DNA from: Methanopyrus sp. SNP6
GTDB lineage: Archaea > JAADCQ01 > Methanopyri > Methanopyrales > Methanopyraceae
NCBI RefSeq assembly: GCF_002201895.1
Contig: NZ_CP019436.1
Coordinates: 199,456 to 263,455 of the forward strand
DNA length: 64,000 nt
Reading direction: 5' to 3'
Position numbers and translations under genes: made by a program. How positions within the stretch are numbered: position 1 is the stretch's first letter; the number at the start of each line of letters is the position of its first letter. The notes beneath the pieces are model-generated. The model did no database searches, was not told the DNA's origin, and was given only the letters and a program-made list of their open reading frames with translations. Shown here one piece after another: positions 1 to 8,615 of the stretch.

Positions 1-1
1 A

Positions 2-661
2 CTACAGTTGGGACGTTCCGTAGTGTCCAAGAACAATTTCTGGTCCAACGTCGGTTTCATCACCGGCTATTTGGCTTCTTCCCACGTACGGGACCCGTTC
101 GGTATCTGCTCGGTCCTCAGCGTACTCGCCGCGGTCTTAAGTCTTCCACTGTTGACGCTGAGGATCCAACCGTTGGAAGACGTAAGCGCGTATCACGGGT
201 ATCCGGTGGCGTTCGGAGCTGCGCTCGCACTTACGCTGGCCTCGACACTACCCAACTCAGCCATCACACTCCTTGCCCCCAAATACGGAGGTGATTACGG
301 GCTCGTAATCGCCATGATGACCGCGGTCGGGGGAGTAGCTCAACTTCTAGGTCCCAGGCTCGGTGAACTCGAGTCAACACTGCTGGCGACCGTACTCTGC
401 GTGGTCAGTGCTGCTCTCGGCTACTCGATAGCGAGCGTGCTCGCGGCCGGAACCGCCACAGGTCTCATGTACTACGCGGCTAACGTCTACAGCGGTGGAG
501 GTAGGGGAGTTAGGGCCGTTTCCACGGCAATAGGAGTGGGTTACGCCGTGAATCAGACGATAGTGGGAGCGATCCTGTCCGCGGGACTCGACGGTTGGAG
601 GTTCGCCACTCTCGCGGCGGCGGCGATAACACTGGTATCTCTCCTCGGGGTGAGGCGTTGA
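2..661 (+). CDS. MFS-type transporter, C-terminal part (gene enters from the left edge)
   Basis: The reading frame is open from the first bases, so the start lies outside the window. About 215 residues are visible with roughly six hydrophobic segments separated by short loops, as in the second half of a 12-helix major facilitator. The piece begins in a segment like the end of helix 5 (GFITGYLASSHV) followed by an arginine-containing loop. The stop codon TGA overlaps the TTG start of the next gene, so the two are probably cotranscribed. Substrate cannot be told. The MFS assignment rests on general layout only; another polytopic permease is possible. Confidence 0.55.
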   Translation, partial: LQLGRSVVSKNNFWSNVGFITGYLASSHVRDPFGICSVLSVLAAVLSLPLLTLRIQPLEDVSAYHGYPVAFGAALALTLASTLPNSAITLLAPKYGGDYGLVIAMMTAVGGVAQLLGPRLGELESTLLATVLCVVSAALGYSIASVLAAGTATGLMYYAANVYSGGGRGVRAVSTAIGVGYAVNQTIVGAILSAGLDGWRFATLAAAAITLVSLLGVRR

Positions 662-1539
662 GCCGCGTCGAGGAGCGCCTTCAGGAAGTTCGTAGAGGTG
701 CGCTGATAGGGATCTACGGAAACGTCCTTTTATCGGCTCTCAAAATAGCGATAGGATATATCGCCAGCAGCTGGGCGTTGGTCTCCGACGGCGTTCATTC
801 CCTGGGAGATACCGTATCTTCCGTAATGGTACTCTTGGGCGCCAAAGTCGCCCGAAAACCGCCGGACGCCCGTCACATGTACGGTCACTACAAGGCCGAA
901 GCCCTCGCAGGACTGGGAGTTTCCATGATGGTCACGTTCACGGGTCTTCTACTGCTATGGGAGTCAATGATGCGTCTTCACAACCCGGAACCACCGACTT
1001 CCACACTGCCCTTAGCGGTGGCCCTCGGAACCGTGGCGGCTAAGGAAGGTATGTACAGGTACACACTGAGGCTGGCCGAACGCATAGGAAGCTCGGCGCT
1101 GAAAGCGGACGCTAAGCACCATCGCAGTGATGCCCTATCCTCGGTGGCTGCTAGCGTCGGTATCGCCGGAGCACTCTTGGGATATCCATGGGCGGATCCC
1201 GGTGCCGCGCTCGTAGTCTCGCTGATGGTCGCGCACATGGGTCTGGAGTTGTGTTGGGAGAGCATCCACGAGCTTATGGACGTGGCTCCCGAGGACGAAC
1301 TACTCGAGCGCGTTCACGAGATCGTGGAGAACACACTTCAAGACGTTGATTTTGACGTTGAACTCATCGCGGTGCGTGGCAGGAAGATGGGTCCGGCCTA
1401 CCATTTCGACGTTTTCATAGCCGCGGATCCTGAAGCACATCTCCAGGAACTCGATGTCGTCAGGAGACGGATCGTGAATGGGATCCGCCGAGAAATATCC
1501 GCCGCCGAGCTCGTAACCGTGGAATTCGTCCCAACGTAA
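658..1539 (+). CDS. Cation diffusion facilitator (CDF) family metal transporter
   Basis: A membrane antiporter that exports divalent metal (Zn, Fe, Mn or Co class) in exchange for protons. The protein of about 293 residues has the CDF signature: SDGVHSLGD in helix 2 near residue 44 and HHRSDALSS in helix 5 near residue 155, whose D/H residues form the transport site. A cytoplasmic C-terminal domain (from about residue 205) has the ferredoxin-like fold pattern of the family. I place the start at TTG 658, which overlaps the preceding stop (TTGA) and has a GGGGTGAGG ribosome site just upstream. A longer frame back to 595 would run through the upstream gene. Confidence 0.88.
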   Translation: MSRVEERLQEVRRGALIGIYGNVLLSALKIAIGYIASSWALVSDGVHSLGDTVSSVMVLLGAKVARKPPDARHMYGHYKAEALAGLGVSMMVTFTGLLLLWESMMRLHNPEPPTSTLPLAVALGTVAAKEGMYRYTLRLAERIGSSALKADAKHHRSDALSSVAASVGIAGALLGYPWADPGAALVVSLMVAHMGLELCWESIHELMDVAPEDELLERVHEIVENTLQDVDFDVELIAVRGRKMGPAYHFDVFIAADPEAHLQELDVVRRRIVNGIRREISAAELVTVEFVPT

Positions 1540-1722
1540 GCATATAGTTCGAGAACCAGATTCACTTTATGTGCACTCTTAACTATCTAAGTGCCCCTTC
1601 ACCATCGGCGAATCACGCGGTGATAGGATACGCTGTCACCGTGGCTCATTCGAGTTCATTCGACATAGTCTGAATACCTCCGAGAAAAGTCCACGTAGAC
1701 TGTCGAGTCGCGGAGTGGCTGG

Positions 1723-3069
1723 GTGGTCTCGATGCTAGCCGTGGCCGTCGCCGGAGTTCGAAGTGGCTGCGGTAAAACCTCGCTCTCGATAGGGTTGGCG
1801 AGGGCACTACGTGAGGAGGGAATCCGGGTACGCCCCTTTAAGGTAGGTCCAGATTACATAGACCCTACGTACTTGGAAGTCGCGGCCGGTCGGGAGGCGT
1901 TCAACCTGGACGTCTGGATGATGGGAGAAGGCGGCGTGGTAGATGCTTTCGAGAGGTATACACGGGGATGCGATGCGGCGGTCATAGAAGGCGTGATGGG
2001 AATGTTCGACGGGCACGGGGAAGGCACTATCGAGGGGAGTACCGCCCACGTGGCGGCCCTTTTAGGCGTCCCGGTGATTCTGGTAGTGGATTGTAGGAGT
2101 TACGCCACGACGGTCGCAGCCGAGGTCCGCGGGTTCCTGGACATGGCCTACGAAATCGGAGCCAGACTCGAAGGGGTGATTCTCAACAGGGTCGGGAGCG
2201 AGCGTCACAGGCGACTGCTAATCACAGCGCTGAGACGTTACTGTCCCGGTGTTCGGGTGTTCGGGATAATCCCCAGACTCGAGGACGCCGTCATACCGGA
2301 CAGACATTTGGGCCTCATCCCGGCGGACGAGCGCAACGGGTTCGCCGAGCGGGTGGCGGAGTACTGGGGTGAGGTTGTCGCCGAACACGTAGACCTCGAC
2401 GCGCTCCGAGAGCTGGAGGTCGAAGGATCCTCAGTAGAGCCCAGTCCACCCCCCGAACCGGAGCGAGTCGAAGCCAGAGTTGCGGTAATCTCGGGCCGCG
2501 TATTCACCTTCTACTACAGGGAGAACTTGCGCTTTTTAGCGGAATCCGCGGAGATCGTGCCGGTGGATCCAGAGAAGGATCGGCTTCCGGACGTCGACGC
2601 CGTGTACATTCCGGGCGGATACCCAGAAGTGTACGCAGATAACCTCGACGGCCGGTTGATGAGGGACCTCCTGGAGTTCCACGAGGAGGGAGGTAAGATC
2701 CTGGGAGAATGCGGAGGACTGATGTACCTGTGTTCAGAGATAGTGGACGCGGATGGAAATCGTCATGATATGGTGGGAGTGTTCGATGCGGTGGCACGGA
2801 TGCGGGAACGGTTGGCTGCGCTGGGATACGTCGAAGGTAGTGTGACTGACGCGCACCCGTTTGCACCGTCCGGATCCGAGATCCGTGGTCACGAGTTCCA
2901 CTACTCAGTAGTGGACGTGAAGGAGGATCTGGAGTACGCGTACAAACTCTCACGGGGAACCGGGGTAGAGGATGGCCTAGACGGACTCGTTAAGGGGAAC
3001 ACGGTAGCTTCGTACACGCACCTCCACATCAGGTCGGACGGTGGTGTGTTCCAAGGTCTGGTGAAATAG
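1723..3069 (+). CDS. CbiA/CfbB-type a,c-diamide synthase (first of two in the window)
   Basis: Glutamine-dependent amidotransferase that amidates the a and c acetate side chains of cobyrinate (CbiA) or Ni-sirohydrochlorin (CfbB, on the way to coenzyme F430). Residues 1-240 form a P-loop synthetase domain with Walker motif GVRSGCGKTSLS at the N-terminus and the family strings FKVGPDYIDP and EGVMGMFDG. Residues 250-448 are a class I glutaminase-like domain with the nucleophile in GECGGLMYLC and the partner histidine in GHEFHYS. Length 448 is normal. GTG 1723 has GGAG seven bases upstream; ATG 1732 is an alternative. A paralogue lies at 56816-58180, and I cannot tell from sequence which serves F430 and which B12. 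Confidence 0.88.
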   Translation: MVSMLAVAVAGVRSGCGKTSLSIGLARALREEGIRVRPFKVGPDYIDPTYLEVAAGREAFNLDVWMMGEGGVVDAFERYTRGCDAAVIEGVMGMFDGHGEGTIEGSTAHVAALLGVPVILVVDCRSYATTVAAEVRGFLDMAYEIGARLEGVILNRVGSERHRRLLITALRRYCPGVRVFGIIPRLEDAVIPDRHLGLIPADERNGFAERVAEYWGEVVAEHVDLDALRELEVEGSSVEPSPPPEPERVEARVAVISGRVFTFYYRENLRFLAESAEIVPVDPEKDRLPDVDAVYIPGGYPEVYADNLDGRLMRDLLEFHEEGGKILGECGGLMYLCSEIVDADGNRHDMVGVFDAVARMRERLAALGYVEGSVTDAHPFAPSGSEIRGHEFHYSVVDVKEDLEYAYKLSRGTGVEDGLDGLVKGNTVASYTHLHIRSDGGVFQGLVK

Positions 3070-3082
3070 GGGGTTCCGTCGG

Positions 3083-3703
3083 GTGGTGGCCGAGATCACA
3101 ATAGTGGTGGACAACCGGGTCGGTATGGTCCGCGATCCTTACGTCGCCCGACACGGTCTGGCGATCGTCGTGGAAACCGACGACTCGCTGATACTCTTCG
3201 ACACCGGTCCTTCCGCGAATGTTTTGGTTAACAATTTGAAGCTGGCAGGATTCGACGTGAGCTTCGACCACGTAGTGGTATCTCACGAACACTGGGACCA
3301 TACGGGCGGTTTGGAAGCCGTTGAGGGAACCGTTCACCGACCCGGCGGCGGAGAGGAGACCCTCGACGATGTTGTCGTGACGAGGACGTTCGAGGGAGAG
3401 TACGAGGGTAGACCAATGCCAGAGCAGGCGTTGATCGTTGGGAACGTAGCGCTGATAGGATGCTGTCATTTCGACTTGGAGGAGCTACTGAACGAGTACG
3501 AGCCGAGGACGGTGGTCGGCGGCCTGCACCTGATGGGTGCCACCGAAGAGGAACTAGAGCGGACTGCCGAGCTGTTCTGGGAATACGGGGTTCGAGAAGT
3601 TTACGCGTGTCATTGTACGGGACTCTCGGAATCTGCATACTTGGCGAAGGTCGTAGGTGGAGAGCCGGCGTACGTGCCGATGCGGATTTCGGAGAGGCTC
3701 TGA
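3083..3703 (+). CDS. Metallo-beta-lactamase-fold hydrolase
   Basis: Di-metal hydrolase of 206 residues. The zinc-binding HxHxDH motif is present as SHEHWDHTGG near residue 71, further ligands are in CCHFD and GGLHLMG, and a late histidine lies in ACHCTG. The overall pattern resembles the archaeal group often labelled 7,8-dihydropterin-6-methyl-4-(beta-D-ribofuranosyl)-aminobenzene-5'-phosphate synthase, but that label has little experimental basis for most members. It starts 13 bp after the CbiA-type gene and is probably cotranscribed with it. GTG start at 3083. Confidence 0.8.
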   Translation: MVAEITIVVDNRVGMVRDPYVARHGLAIVVETDDSLILFDTGPSANVLVNNLKLAGFDVSFDHVVVSHEHWDHTGGLEAVEGTVHRPGGGEETLDDVVVTRTFEGEYEGRPMPEQALIVGNVALIGCCHFDLEELLNEYEPRTVVGGLHLMGATEEELERTAELFWEYGVREVYACHCTGLSESAYLAKVVGGEPAYVPMRISERL

Positions 3704-3888
3704 TCTCGGTCCCCCAAGGGACGCCTCCCCATCTCTCGTCGGAACCCGCCCGACAGGTCATCCCGGTCCTCAGGAACCACCGTTTCGGTCGTCGTCGCCC
3801 TGTAGGTGCGTATCTCATCGGCGGATTCAGCCGCCGCGGTAGGAGGGCCTCCGATCATCCGGACGTCACCAGCGACGGGCCTCATCAC
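3704..3888 (-). CDS. Possible small protein coupled to the m5C methyltransferase gene (uncertain)
   Basis: A leftward frame begins with GTG-ATG exactly at the stop of the upstream methyltransferase gene (TGATG arrangement) and stays open through the 181-bp gap and on into the antisense of the MBL gene (stop near 3610). The first about 60 residues are charged, with DEIRTYRAT and EDRDDLSGGF. Third codon positions look GC-rich, like real genes here, but the tail overlaps another gene on the opposite strand. I do not recognise it. It may be a real C-terminal fragment or an accident. Confidence 0.22.
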
Positions 3889-5240
3889 GCCTCAACTCGG
3901 GCCACGAAGAAACCGTCGGTATCGTGACGATGCGGCCAGATCCTGCGAGCTTCCGGCATCCTTATACCGGGCGAGGCCCATTCCAACGGGACGTCTACGA
4001 GCTCGAGGTCCCGGTAGCGCCGAACGAGACGTTCGATCAAGCGCTCGTTCTCAGTTAGCGTGATCGAACAAGTGGAGTACACCACTCTTCCTCCCGGCTT
4101 CAGCAGCCTCACGGCGACCTTCAGGAGCTCCCACTGGAGCTGAGCCCACTTGGTCGGTTCGCCGGTTGTCTCCCGATCCCACCTCTTCTCAGGCTTGGAA
4201 TAAACGGACCCCGTGCCCGTGCACGGCGGGTCGACGAGGACTAAGTCCGCGATCCCCTCACCCAGCTGATCGGGCGCGTCGCGCGCGTCCATGCGCAGTG
4301 TTTCCACGATATCGTCCGCGTGGAACTGCCTGACCCGCTTCTTCAGCGTCTCGAACCTCTTCGGGTGCATGTCGATCGCGATGATCTCCCCGCAACCTTC
4401 CATCAGCTGGGCTAGATGGGTGGTTTTCCCACCTGGAGCCGCGCACAAGTCGACGACGGTCATCCCGGGCTCAGGTTCGGCGGCGTGAGCGACGGCTGCG
4501 GAGGCCTTCGTCTGAGGGTATACTACGCCCTTCTTGAACTCCGGAGTCTTGATGACCGGTGTTCCGGCGGACCTTACGCGGAGTACATCTGGTACGTCCG
4601 GGTCCCGTTCTGCTTCGATTCCCCTCCTTTTCAGCCGTCTCACGACTTCTTCAGGGTCGGATACTAAGGTGTTGACACGGACGTACCGGGCAGGCCTCCG
4701 GTTGCAGGCTTCCAGGAACCTGCTCAACTCGTCCATGCTGTCAAAGGCCGAGCGCACGAGCTCCACGTACCACTTGGGGAAGTTATAACGGGCCGCGAAG
4801 CGGGCCGTAGGGTCCCTAATGGAACTTACGACTTCCTCGGGGCTCACACGCTCCACCTGCCTGAGAATGGCGTTGGCGAAACGGGCGTGTTTAGGCCCGA
4901 CGCGCTCCTTGACGACGTCCACTACTGCCTTAGTGACTGGCCCAGGGTGCTCACGACGCCAGTGAATCTCCCACGTACCTACCCGTAAAGCGTTACGGAG
5001 ATACGGGTGAAGGTCCTCGACCGTGGAACCGCGGAGGACGTTATTGAGGACTAGGTCTACGTTACCTAGAACTCGTACGAGCTCGTGGGCTAAAGCCTGA
5101 ACGAACCTATGTCGGCGTTCATCAATACCGCGAAGTGCGTTACGAAGGGCGGCTTTAAGCGAGTAACCTCGCTCTTCCATGTCTGTGAGCGCGTCGACGA
5201 GGGTTCCGATGACGGCGCGTATGGGAGGGGAGGCCCCCAT
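3885..5240 (-). CDS. NOL1/NOP2/Sun (RsmB-like) RNA m5C methyltransferase with N-terminal NusB-like domain
   Basis: Predicted to methylate C5 of cytosines in rRNA or tRNA using S-adenosylmethionine. Residues 1-140 are helical and match the NusB-type RNA-binding domain of RsmB. A PUA/ferredoxin-like linker follows, then a Rossmann methyltransferase from about 240: motif I VDLCAAPGGKTTH, motif IV DPPCTGTGS with the releasing cysteine, and motif VI YSTCSITLTENE with the nucleophilic cysteine. Length 451 fits the family. The ATG start overlaps the stop of the permease gene (TAATG), so translation is coupled. A paralogue is at 47244-48584. Confidence 0.9.
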   Translation of the reverse strand: MGASPPIRAVIGTLVDALTDMEERGYSLKAALRNALRGIDERRHRFVQALAHELVRVLGNVDLVLNNVLRGSTVEDLHPYLRNALRVGTWEIHWRREHPGPVTKAVVDVVKERVGPKHARFANAILRQVERVSPEEVVSSIRDPTARFAARYNFPKWYVELVRSAFDSMDELSRFLEACNRRPARYVRVNTLVSDPEEVVRRLKRRGIEAERDPDVPDVLRVRSAGTPVIKTPEFKKGVVYPQTKASAAVAHAAEPEPGMTVVDLCAAPGGKTTHLAQLMEGCGEIIAIDMHPKRFETLKKRVRQFHADDIVETLRMDARDAPDQLGEGIADLVLVDPPCTGTGSVYSKPEKRWDRETTGEPTKWAQLQWELLKVAVRLLKPGGRVVYSTCSITLTENERLIERLVRRYRDLELVDVPLEWASPGIRMPEARRIWPHRHDTDGFFVARVEA

Positions 5241-6733
5241 TACTCAGGTGGTATAGTCATTAGGCGCTCCCTGGCCTTCTCCGGACCCAGCTTCTTCACG
5301 GTCCTGTTGTACGCGTAGTAGAAGATGAACGGTCCCGGCACCATCAGGGCGATCCACCAGTAGAAGCTCGTCGAATCGCTGATGGCGATCTCACCCAGGA
5401 AGAGTAAACTCAGCACGGTACCGATGGCTCCCAACCAGTTAACAGCCTTCTTGGTCTTGTCACCCAACGGGGCCTTCTCGTAGATGTCCGGTCTCACGAA
5501 CTTCCAGACCAGTCCGGTCATACAGATGAACAGATATGTGAACAGTAGTGCTACCGTCGTGATGTCTACGGCCGCCAGGAACTCACCGACCGCCCACGTC
5601 AGGATCACCGAGATTATCATTAGGACCGTCAGCGCCCAGTGCGGGGTACCGAAGCGCTTGTGCACCTTGGCGAGCGCCTTCGGGAACATCCCGTCGTAGG
5701 CCCAGGCGAACGTCATCCTGCTAGTCGACAGGAACATCGGCGGCAGGTCGCTTAGCAGCGCGATAGCGGCTACGAACGCCACGTATCCCGCGAGTGCGCT
5801 CGGCATTATCGGAGCCATCGCCTCGGGGACAGTGAAGTTACTGCCAGCCTTGTCGGCGAGCGCCGCCTTAGCGTAGATGTACTCCCAGGGCACGGCGTGG
5901 TACACCGCGGCCGAGTACAGCAGATAGTACGCCGTGATGATTCCCAGTGCGATCAGCATGCCTCTGAACACAGTCTTCTCCGGCTTCTTGACCTCACCGG
6001 CCGCCTGCGTACCCGTCTCGAAACCTACATACGCGAACACCAGCGTCGCTGCCGCCGAGAATATCGCGCTGAGGGTGCCCACGTCTTTCGGTAGTCCTCC
6101 AGCCTGAGATATCAACGATTTCAGTGCGGTCGTTCCGCCTATCGCCTTGAGGTACTCGGCAGGGGAGTGTGTGAATCCATACCCGACGACGATGAAGAAA
6201 CCCGTCAGTAGGATGAAGAACATCACATCGACGACGGCTTCATAAATCCGGATTCCTAAGACGTTGACTAGCCACGTGAAAATGATGATGGCTGTCGCCA
6301 CTTCGAGGGTATGGGCGTTGAGCCAGTTTCCGGCTCCTGGTGCACCCCAGAACTTGCACATCGCAGCCAACAGTGCCACGTCTCCGATCGCGATCGCTAC
6401 GAAGGCTCCGATCTCACCCACGAATCGGCTCCAAGAGCTGAAGAATGCCAAAAACGGGTCGAACAGTCTGCTCACGTACGTGTAGTGACCGCCTGCCCGT
6501 GGAACAGCCGCGCTGAGGGCTCCTGCTACGATACCGGCTACTAAGCTCGGAACGGCTCCGATCAAGAACGCCAACGGAACGTAAGGACCGACTCCCGGTG
6601 CCTTGACTTGTATCATACACGTCAGGACGTTGATTCCTCCTCCGATCACGGTGCAGCAGATCGTTGAAATGAAACCCAACATGGTAAGCTCACGCTTCAG
6701 ACCCACCTTCTCCAATTCAGCGTCTCCGGTCAC
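5240..6733 (-). CDS. APC-superfamily amino-acid permease
   Basis: Integral membrane amino-acid transporter of 497 residues with about 12 hydrophobic helices. The N-terminus carries the APC helix-1 glycine motif (TVIGGGINVL near residue 28) and helix 2/3 features GALSAAVPRAGGHYTYVSRLF, typical of the family. Helix 6 reads FAYVGFETGTQAAGE, a substrate-binding region in APC carriers. Substrate not predictable. First gene of a two-gene unit with the RNA methyltransferase. An A/T-rich stretch on the minus strand near 6760-6770 could be its TATA box. Confidence 0.85.
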   Translation of the reverse strand: MTGDAELEKVGLKRELTMLGFISTICCTVIGGGINVLTCMIQVKAPGVGPYVPLAFLIGAVPSLVAGIVAGALSAAVPRAGGHYTYVSRLFDPFLAFFSSWSRFVGEIGAFVAIAIGDVALLAAMCKFWGAPGAGNWLNAHTLEVATAIIIFTWLVNVLGIRIYEAVVDVMFFILLTGFFIVVGYGFTHSPAEYLKAIGGTTALKSLISQAGGLPKDVGTLSAIFSAAATLVFAYVGFETGTQAAGEVKKPEKTVFRGMLIALGIITAYYLLYSAAVYHAVPWEYIYAKAALADKAGSNFTVPEAMAPIMPSALAGYVAFVAAIALLSDLPPMFLSTSRMTFAWAYDGMFPKALAKVHKRFGTPHWALTVLMIISVILTWAVGEFLAAVDITTVALLFTYLFICMTGLVWKFVRPDIYEKAPLGDKTKKAVNWLGAIGTVLSLLFLGEIAISDSTSFYWWIALMVPGPFIFYYAYNRTVKKLGPEKARERLMTIPPE

Positions 6734-6822
6734 TTCTGACCACCACCCGGAAATCGTTTTCCGGTTTTATTGCGTCTACCCCGCAGAGTCGGATTAATGC
6801 CGATTATAACCTTTCCGGTTCA

Positions 6823-7407
6823 TCACCGACCTTTGAGCGCTCCGCGGGACTTTAAAAGTCGGAACGCCTTTCTCACGGCACGCCTGATTACGTCCCGCTT
6901 TCCGAGGCCGCCTAACGCTTTGGCGGCCTTACGAATGCTTCCGCATTCTACTAAGAGCTCCAATAACTCACGGTCCCGCGGGCTCATGGGGATATCCTCC
7001 TCGAGGGCCAGCTTGGCGATCTTGATAGGATCGTGGCCCTCGTACGGAAGGTGTTCTGAAAGGATGGGTTCGTCGAAGCGCTCTACCCATTTGAACTCGA
7101 TGATAGTGACAATATCGTCGTCCCGGAGGTTCGGGTAGTGATCCCGAAGGGCCTTCAGCAACTCCTCACGGTTTTCGAACCCGTCGAGCTTAGCATCTTC
7201 GTCCGTCAAATCCCTGACTCTCTTTGTTCGAACGTTCGTGATCCTGACTTTTCCGTACACGTAGCCACCACAGTGAATGTACACCACTTTACCGGGTCGC
7301 GCTCCAGGAACACGTCCCACTCGGATCGTCGCTCGTTTCTCACCCCGGAGGAGCTTATCCCTGTACTCACCACTTATCTCTATGTGCTTCGAGATTCCGT
7401 AGGTCAT
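6823..7407 (-). CDS. ASCH-domain protein with C-terminal helix-turn-helix-like region
   Basis: Residues 1-105 match an ASCH domain (PUA-like fold, implicated in RNA binding): ISGEYRDKLLRGEKRATIRVGR is followed by a beta-rich segment and KVRITNVRTKRVRDLTDEDAK. Residues 135-194 are helical and basic and look like a winged or helix-turn-helix DNA-binding unit (RDRELLELLVECGSIRKAAKALG). Role unknown; a nucleic-acid-binding regulator or RNA-modification cofactor is likely. It lies 18 bp downstream of rps2 and probably belongs to that transcript. Confidence 0.65.
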   Translation of the reverse strand: MTYGISKHIEISGEYRDKLLRGEKRATIRVGRVPGARPGKVVYIHCGGYVYGKVRITNVRTKRVRDLTDEDAKLDGFENREELLKALRDHYPNLRDDDIVTIIEFKWVERFDEPILSEHLPYEGHDPIKIAKLALEEDIPMSPRDRELLELLVECGSIRKAAKALGGLGKRDVIRRAVRKAFRLLKSRGALKGR

Positions 7408-7425
7408 GGGGGCGTGGACCCCGGT

Positions 7426-8037
7426 TCACTGCGGGGGTGGTCCTTCGAAGTCCTCCAGATCGTACTCGAACTCCTCGTCTTCCTCCAGACGATCCAGCTT
7501 TTTCAGGAGCTCGCGTGCCAACAGCCAGTACACCAGGGCCAGTGCCTTCCTGCCCTTGTTGTTCGTCGGAATCGCCAGGTCCACGTTACCTGTGAAGTTG
7601 TCCGTGTCGCACAGTGCCACGATCGGGATCCCGACGCTCTGTGCCTCGACGAGTGCCTGGAAGTCCGCACGCGGATCTGTGAGGACGATCACCTCGGGCT
7701 CCAGATATCCATCGTACTCTGGGTTCGTCAGTGTTCCGGGCACGAACCTGCCCGGAATCGCGGTAGCCCCGGTGGCCTCTGCAAACTTACTGACAGGCTT
7801 CTGACCATAATAACGCCTGGATACTACAAGTATCTCGTCGGTATTGTACATGGACAGGAAGTTGGCCGCGATCCGGATGCGCTCGTCGGTCTTACGTACG
7901 TCGATGACGTGGAGTCCGTCGGCCCGCGTCCTGTAAATGAACGGTTCCATATCCTTCGTTTTCTGCTGGGTACCGATGTGCACGCCTGCCGCCAAGTAGT
8001 CGTTCAGCGGAACGAGCAAATCGTCGTTTTCAGACAT
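7426..8037 (-). CDS. rps2: 30S ribosomal protein S2 (uS2)
   Basis: Small-subunit protein on the back of the 30S head/body junction. Clear uS2 strings: [37 protein letters not shown] at the start, [12 protein letters not shown]-type segment around residue 80, [27 protein letters not shown] in the middle, and [20 protein letters not shown] at the end. Length 203 is normal for archaea. It sits downstream of rpoK and a ferredoxin; rpoK with rps2 is a classical archaeal arrangement. Confidence 0.97.
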   Translation of the reverse strand: MSENDDLLVPLNDYLAAGVHIGTQQKTKDMEPFIYRTRADGLHVIDVRKTDERIRIAANFLSMYNTDEILVVSRRYYGQKPVSKFAEATGATAIPGRFVPGTLTNPEYDGYLEPEVIVLTDPRADFQALVEAQSVGIPIVALCDTDNFTGNVDLAIPTNNKGRKALALVYWLLARELLKKLDRLEEDEEFEYDLEDFEGPPPQ

Positions 8038-8073
8038 CGAGTCACCCCCGGAAGATACGTCAGGGGAGAGGGA

Positions 8074-8265
8074 TTACACCTCGACTACAATGGCACCGTG
8101 TGGACAAGCTTGCTCGCAGAGGCCACAGCCGGTGCAGTCATCCTCGTTCACGACGACCGGCTTGTCGTCCTCCTCATCAAGGACGTCCATTGGACAGGCT
8201 TCGATACATTCGCCACACTCCGATACTCCGACGCACGCATCGTAGTCGATCACGACCTTCGGCAC
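8074..8265 (-). CDS. 2[4Fe-4S] ferredoxin
   Basis: Electron carrier of 63 residues with two cysteine clusters. The second is the usual CTGCGLCEQACP; the first has a wider initial gap (C-VGVSE-C-GE-C-IEA-CP), as in ferredoxins whose first cluster has an unusual insertion. The region between is acidic. It is placed between rpoK and rps2, so it is probably expressed constitutively with the transcription/translation genes. Redox partner unknown. Confidence 0.9.
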   Translation of the reverse strand: MPKVVIDYDACVGVSECGECIEACPMDVLDEEDDKPVVVNEDDCTGCGLCEQACPHGAIVVEV

Positions 8266-8286
8266 CTTCCCTTACCCCCATACCCT

Positions 8287-8457
8287 CTATCTCCGGATCA
8301 CCACGACGGGCACAACGCCCTCGTCGAACTCCCTTTTAGCAATTTCCAGCGGGTCCTCATCTCCTTCGACCTCTACCAGCACTGGTGACCCCATAGCGAT
8401 CTGGAGGGCACGTGCTCCAACGATCCTTGCGATCTCGAATCGCGTCAAGTCCTCCAT
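8287..8457 (-). CDS. rpoK: DNA-directed RNA polymerase subunit K (Rpb6 homologue)
   Basis: Read directly from the minus strand: 56 residues from ATG at 8457 to TAG at 8287. It has the conserved Rpb6/omega core [19 protein letters not shown], then PVLVEV, and ends PVVVIRR as in other archaeal RpoK proteins. It helps hold the polymerase clamp and core together. First gene of the rpoK-ferredoxin-rps2 unit, with a TATA box about 35-40 bp upstream. Confidence 0.93.
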   Translation of the reverse strand: MEDLTRFEIARIVGARALQIAMGSPVLVEVEGDEDPLEIAKREFDEGVVPVVVIRR

Positions 8458-8489
8458 AGGATGCTCCCCCGTGGATCTTGGGCCAGAGC

Positions 8490-8499
8490 TGTTTATACG
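8490..8499 (-). promoter_or_regulatory. TATA box for the rpoK-ferredoxin-rps2 unit
   Basis: Minus-strand sequence ACGTATAAAC lies about 35 bp upstream of the rpoK ATG. With the usual archaeal spacing, transcription would begin near 8466, giving a leader of about 10 nt. Confidence 0.5.
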
Positions 8500-8615
8500 T
8501 TGCTTGAGAACACGACACGTGAACTCTAGAACTCAGATAGTGAACAAGGCTCTTCATCCCTTACGCGGGACTCGGATAAGTGTGTGCCCGTGACCCTCCG
8601 AGGGCACTTCAGAGG

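Noticed and set aside
7138-8388. A 416-codon plus-strand open frame
   Set aside because: It is antisense to rps2, the ferredoxin and rpoK, which are certain; long antisense frames are expected in this GC-rich genome.
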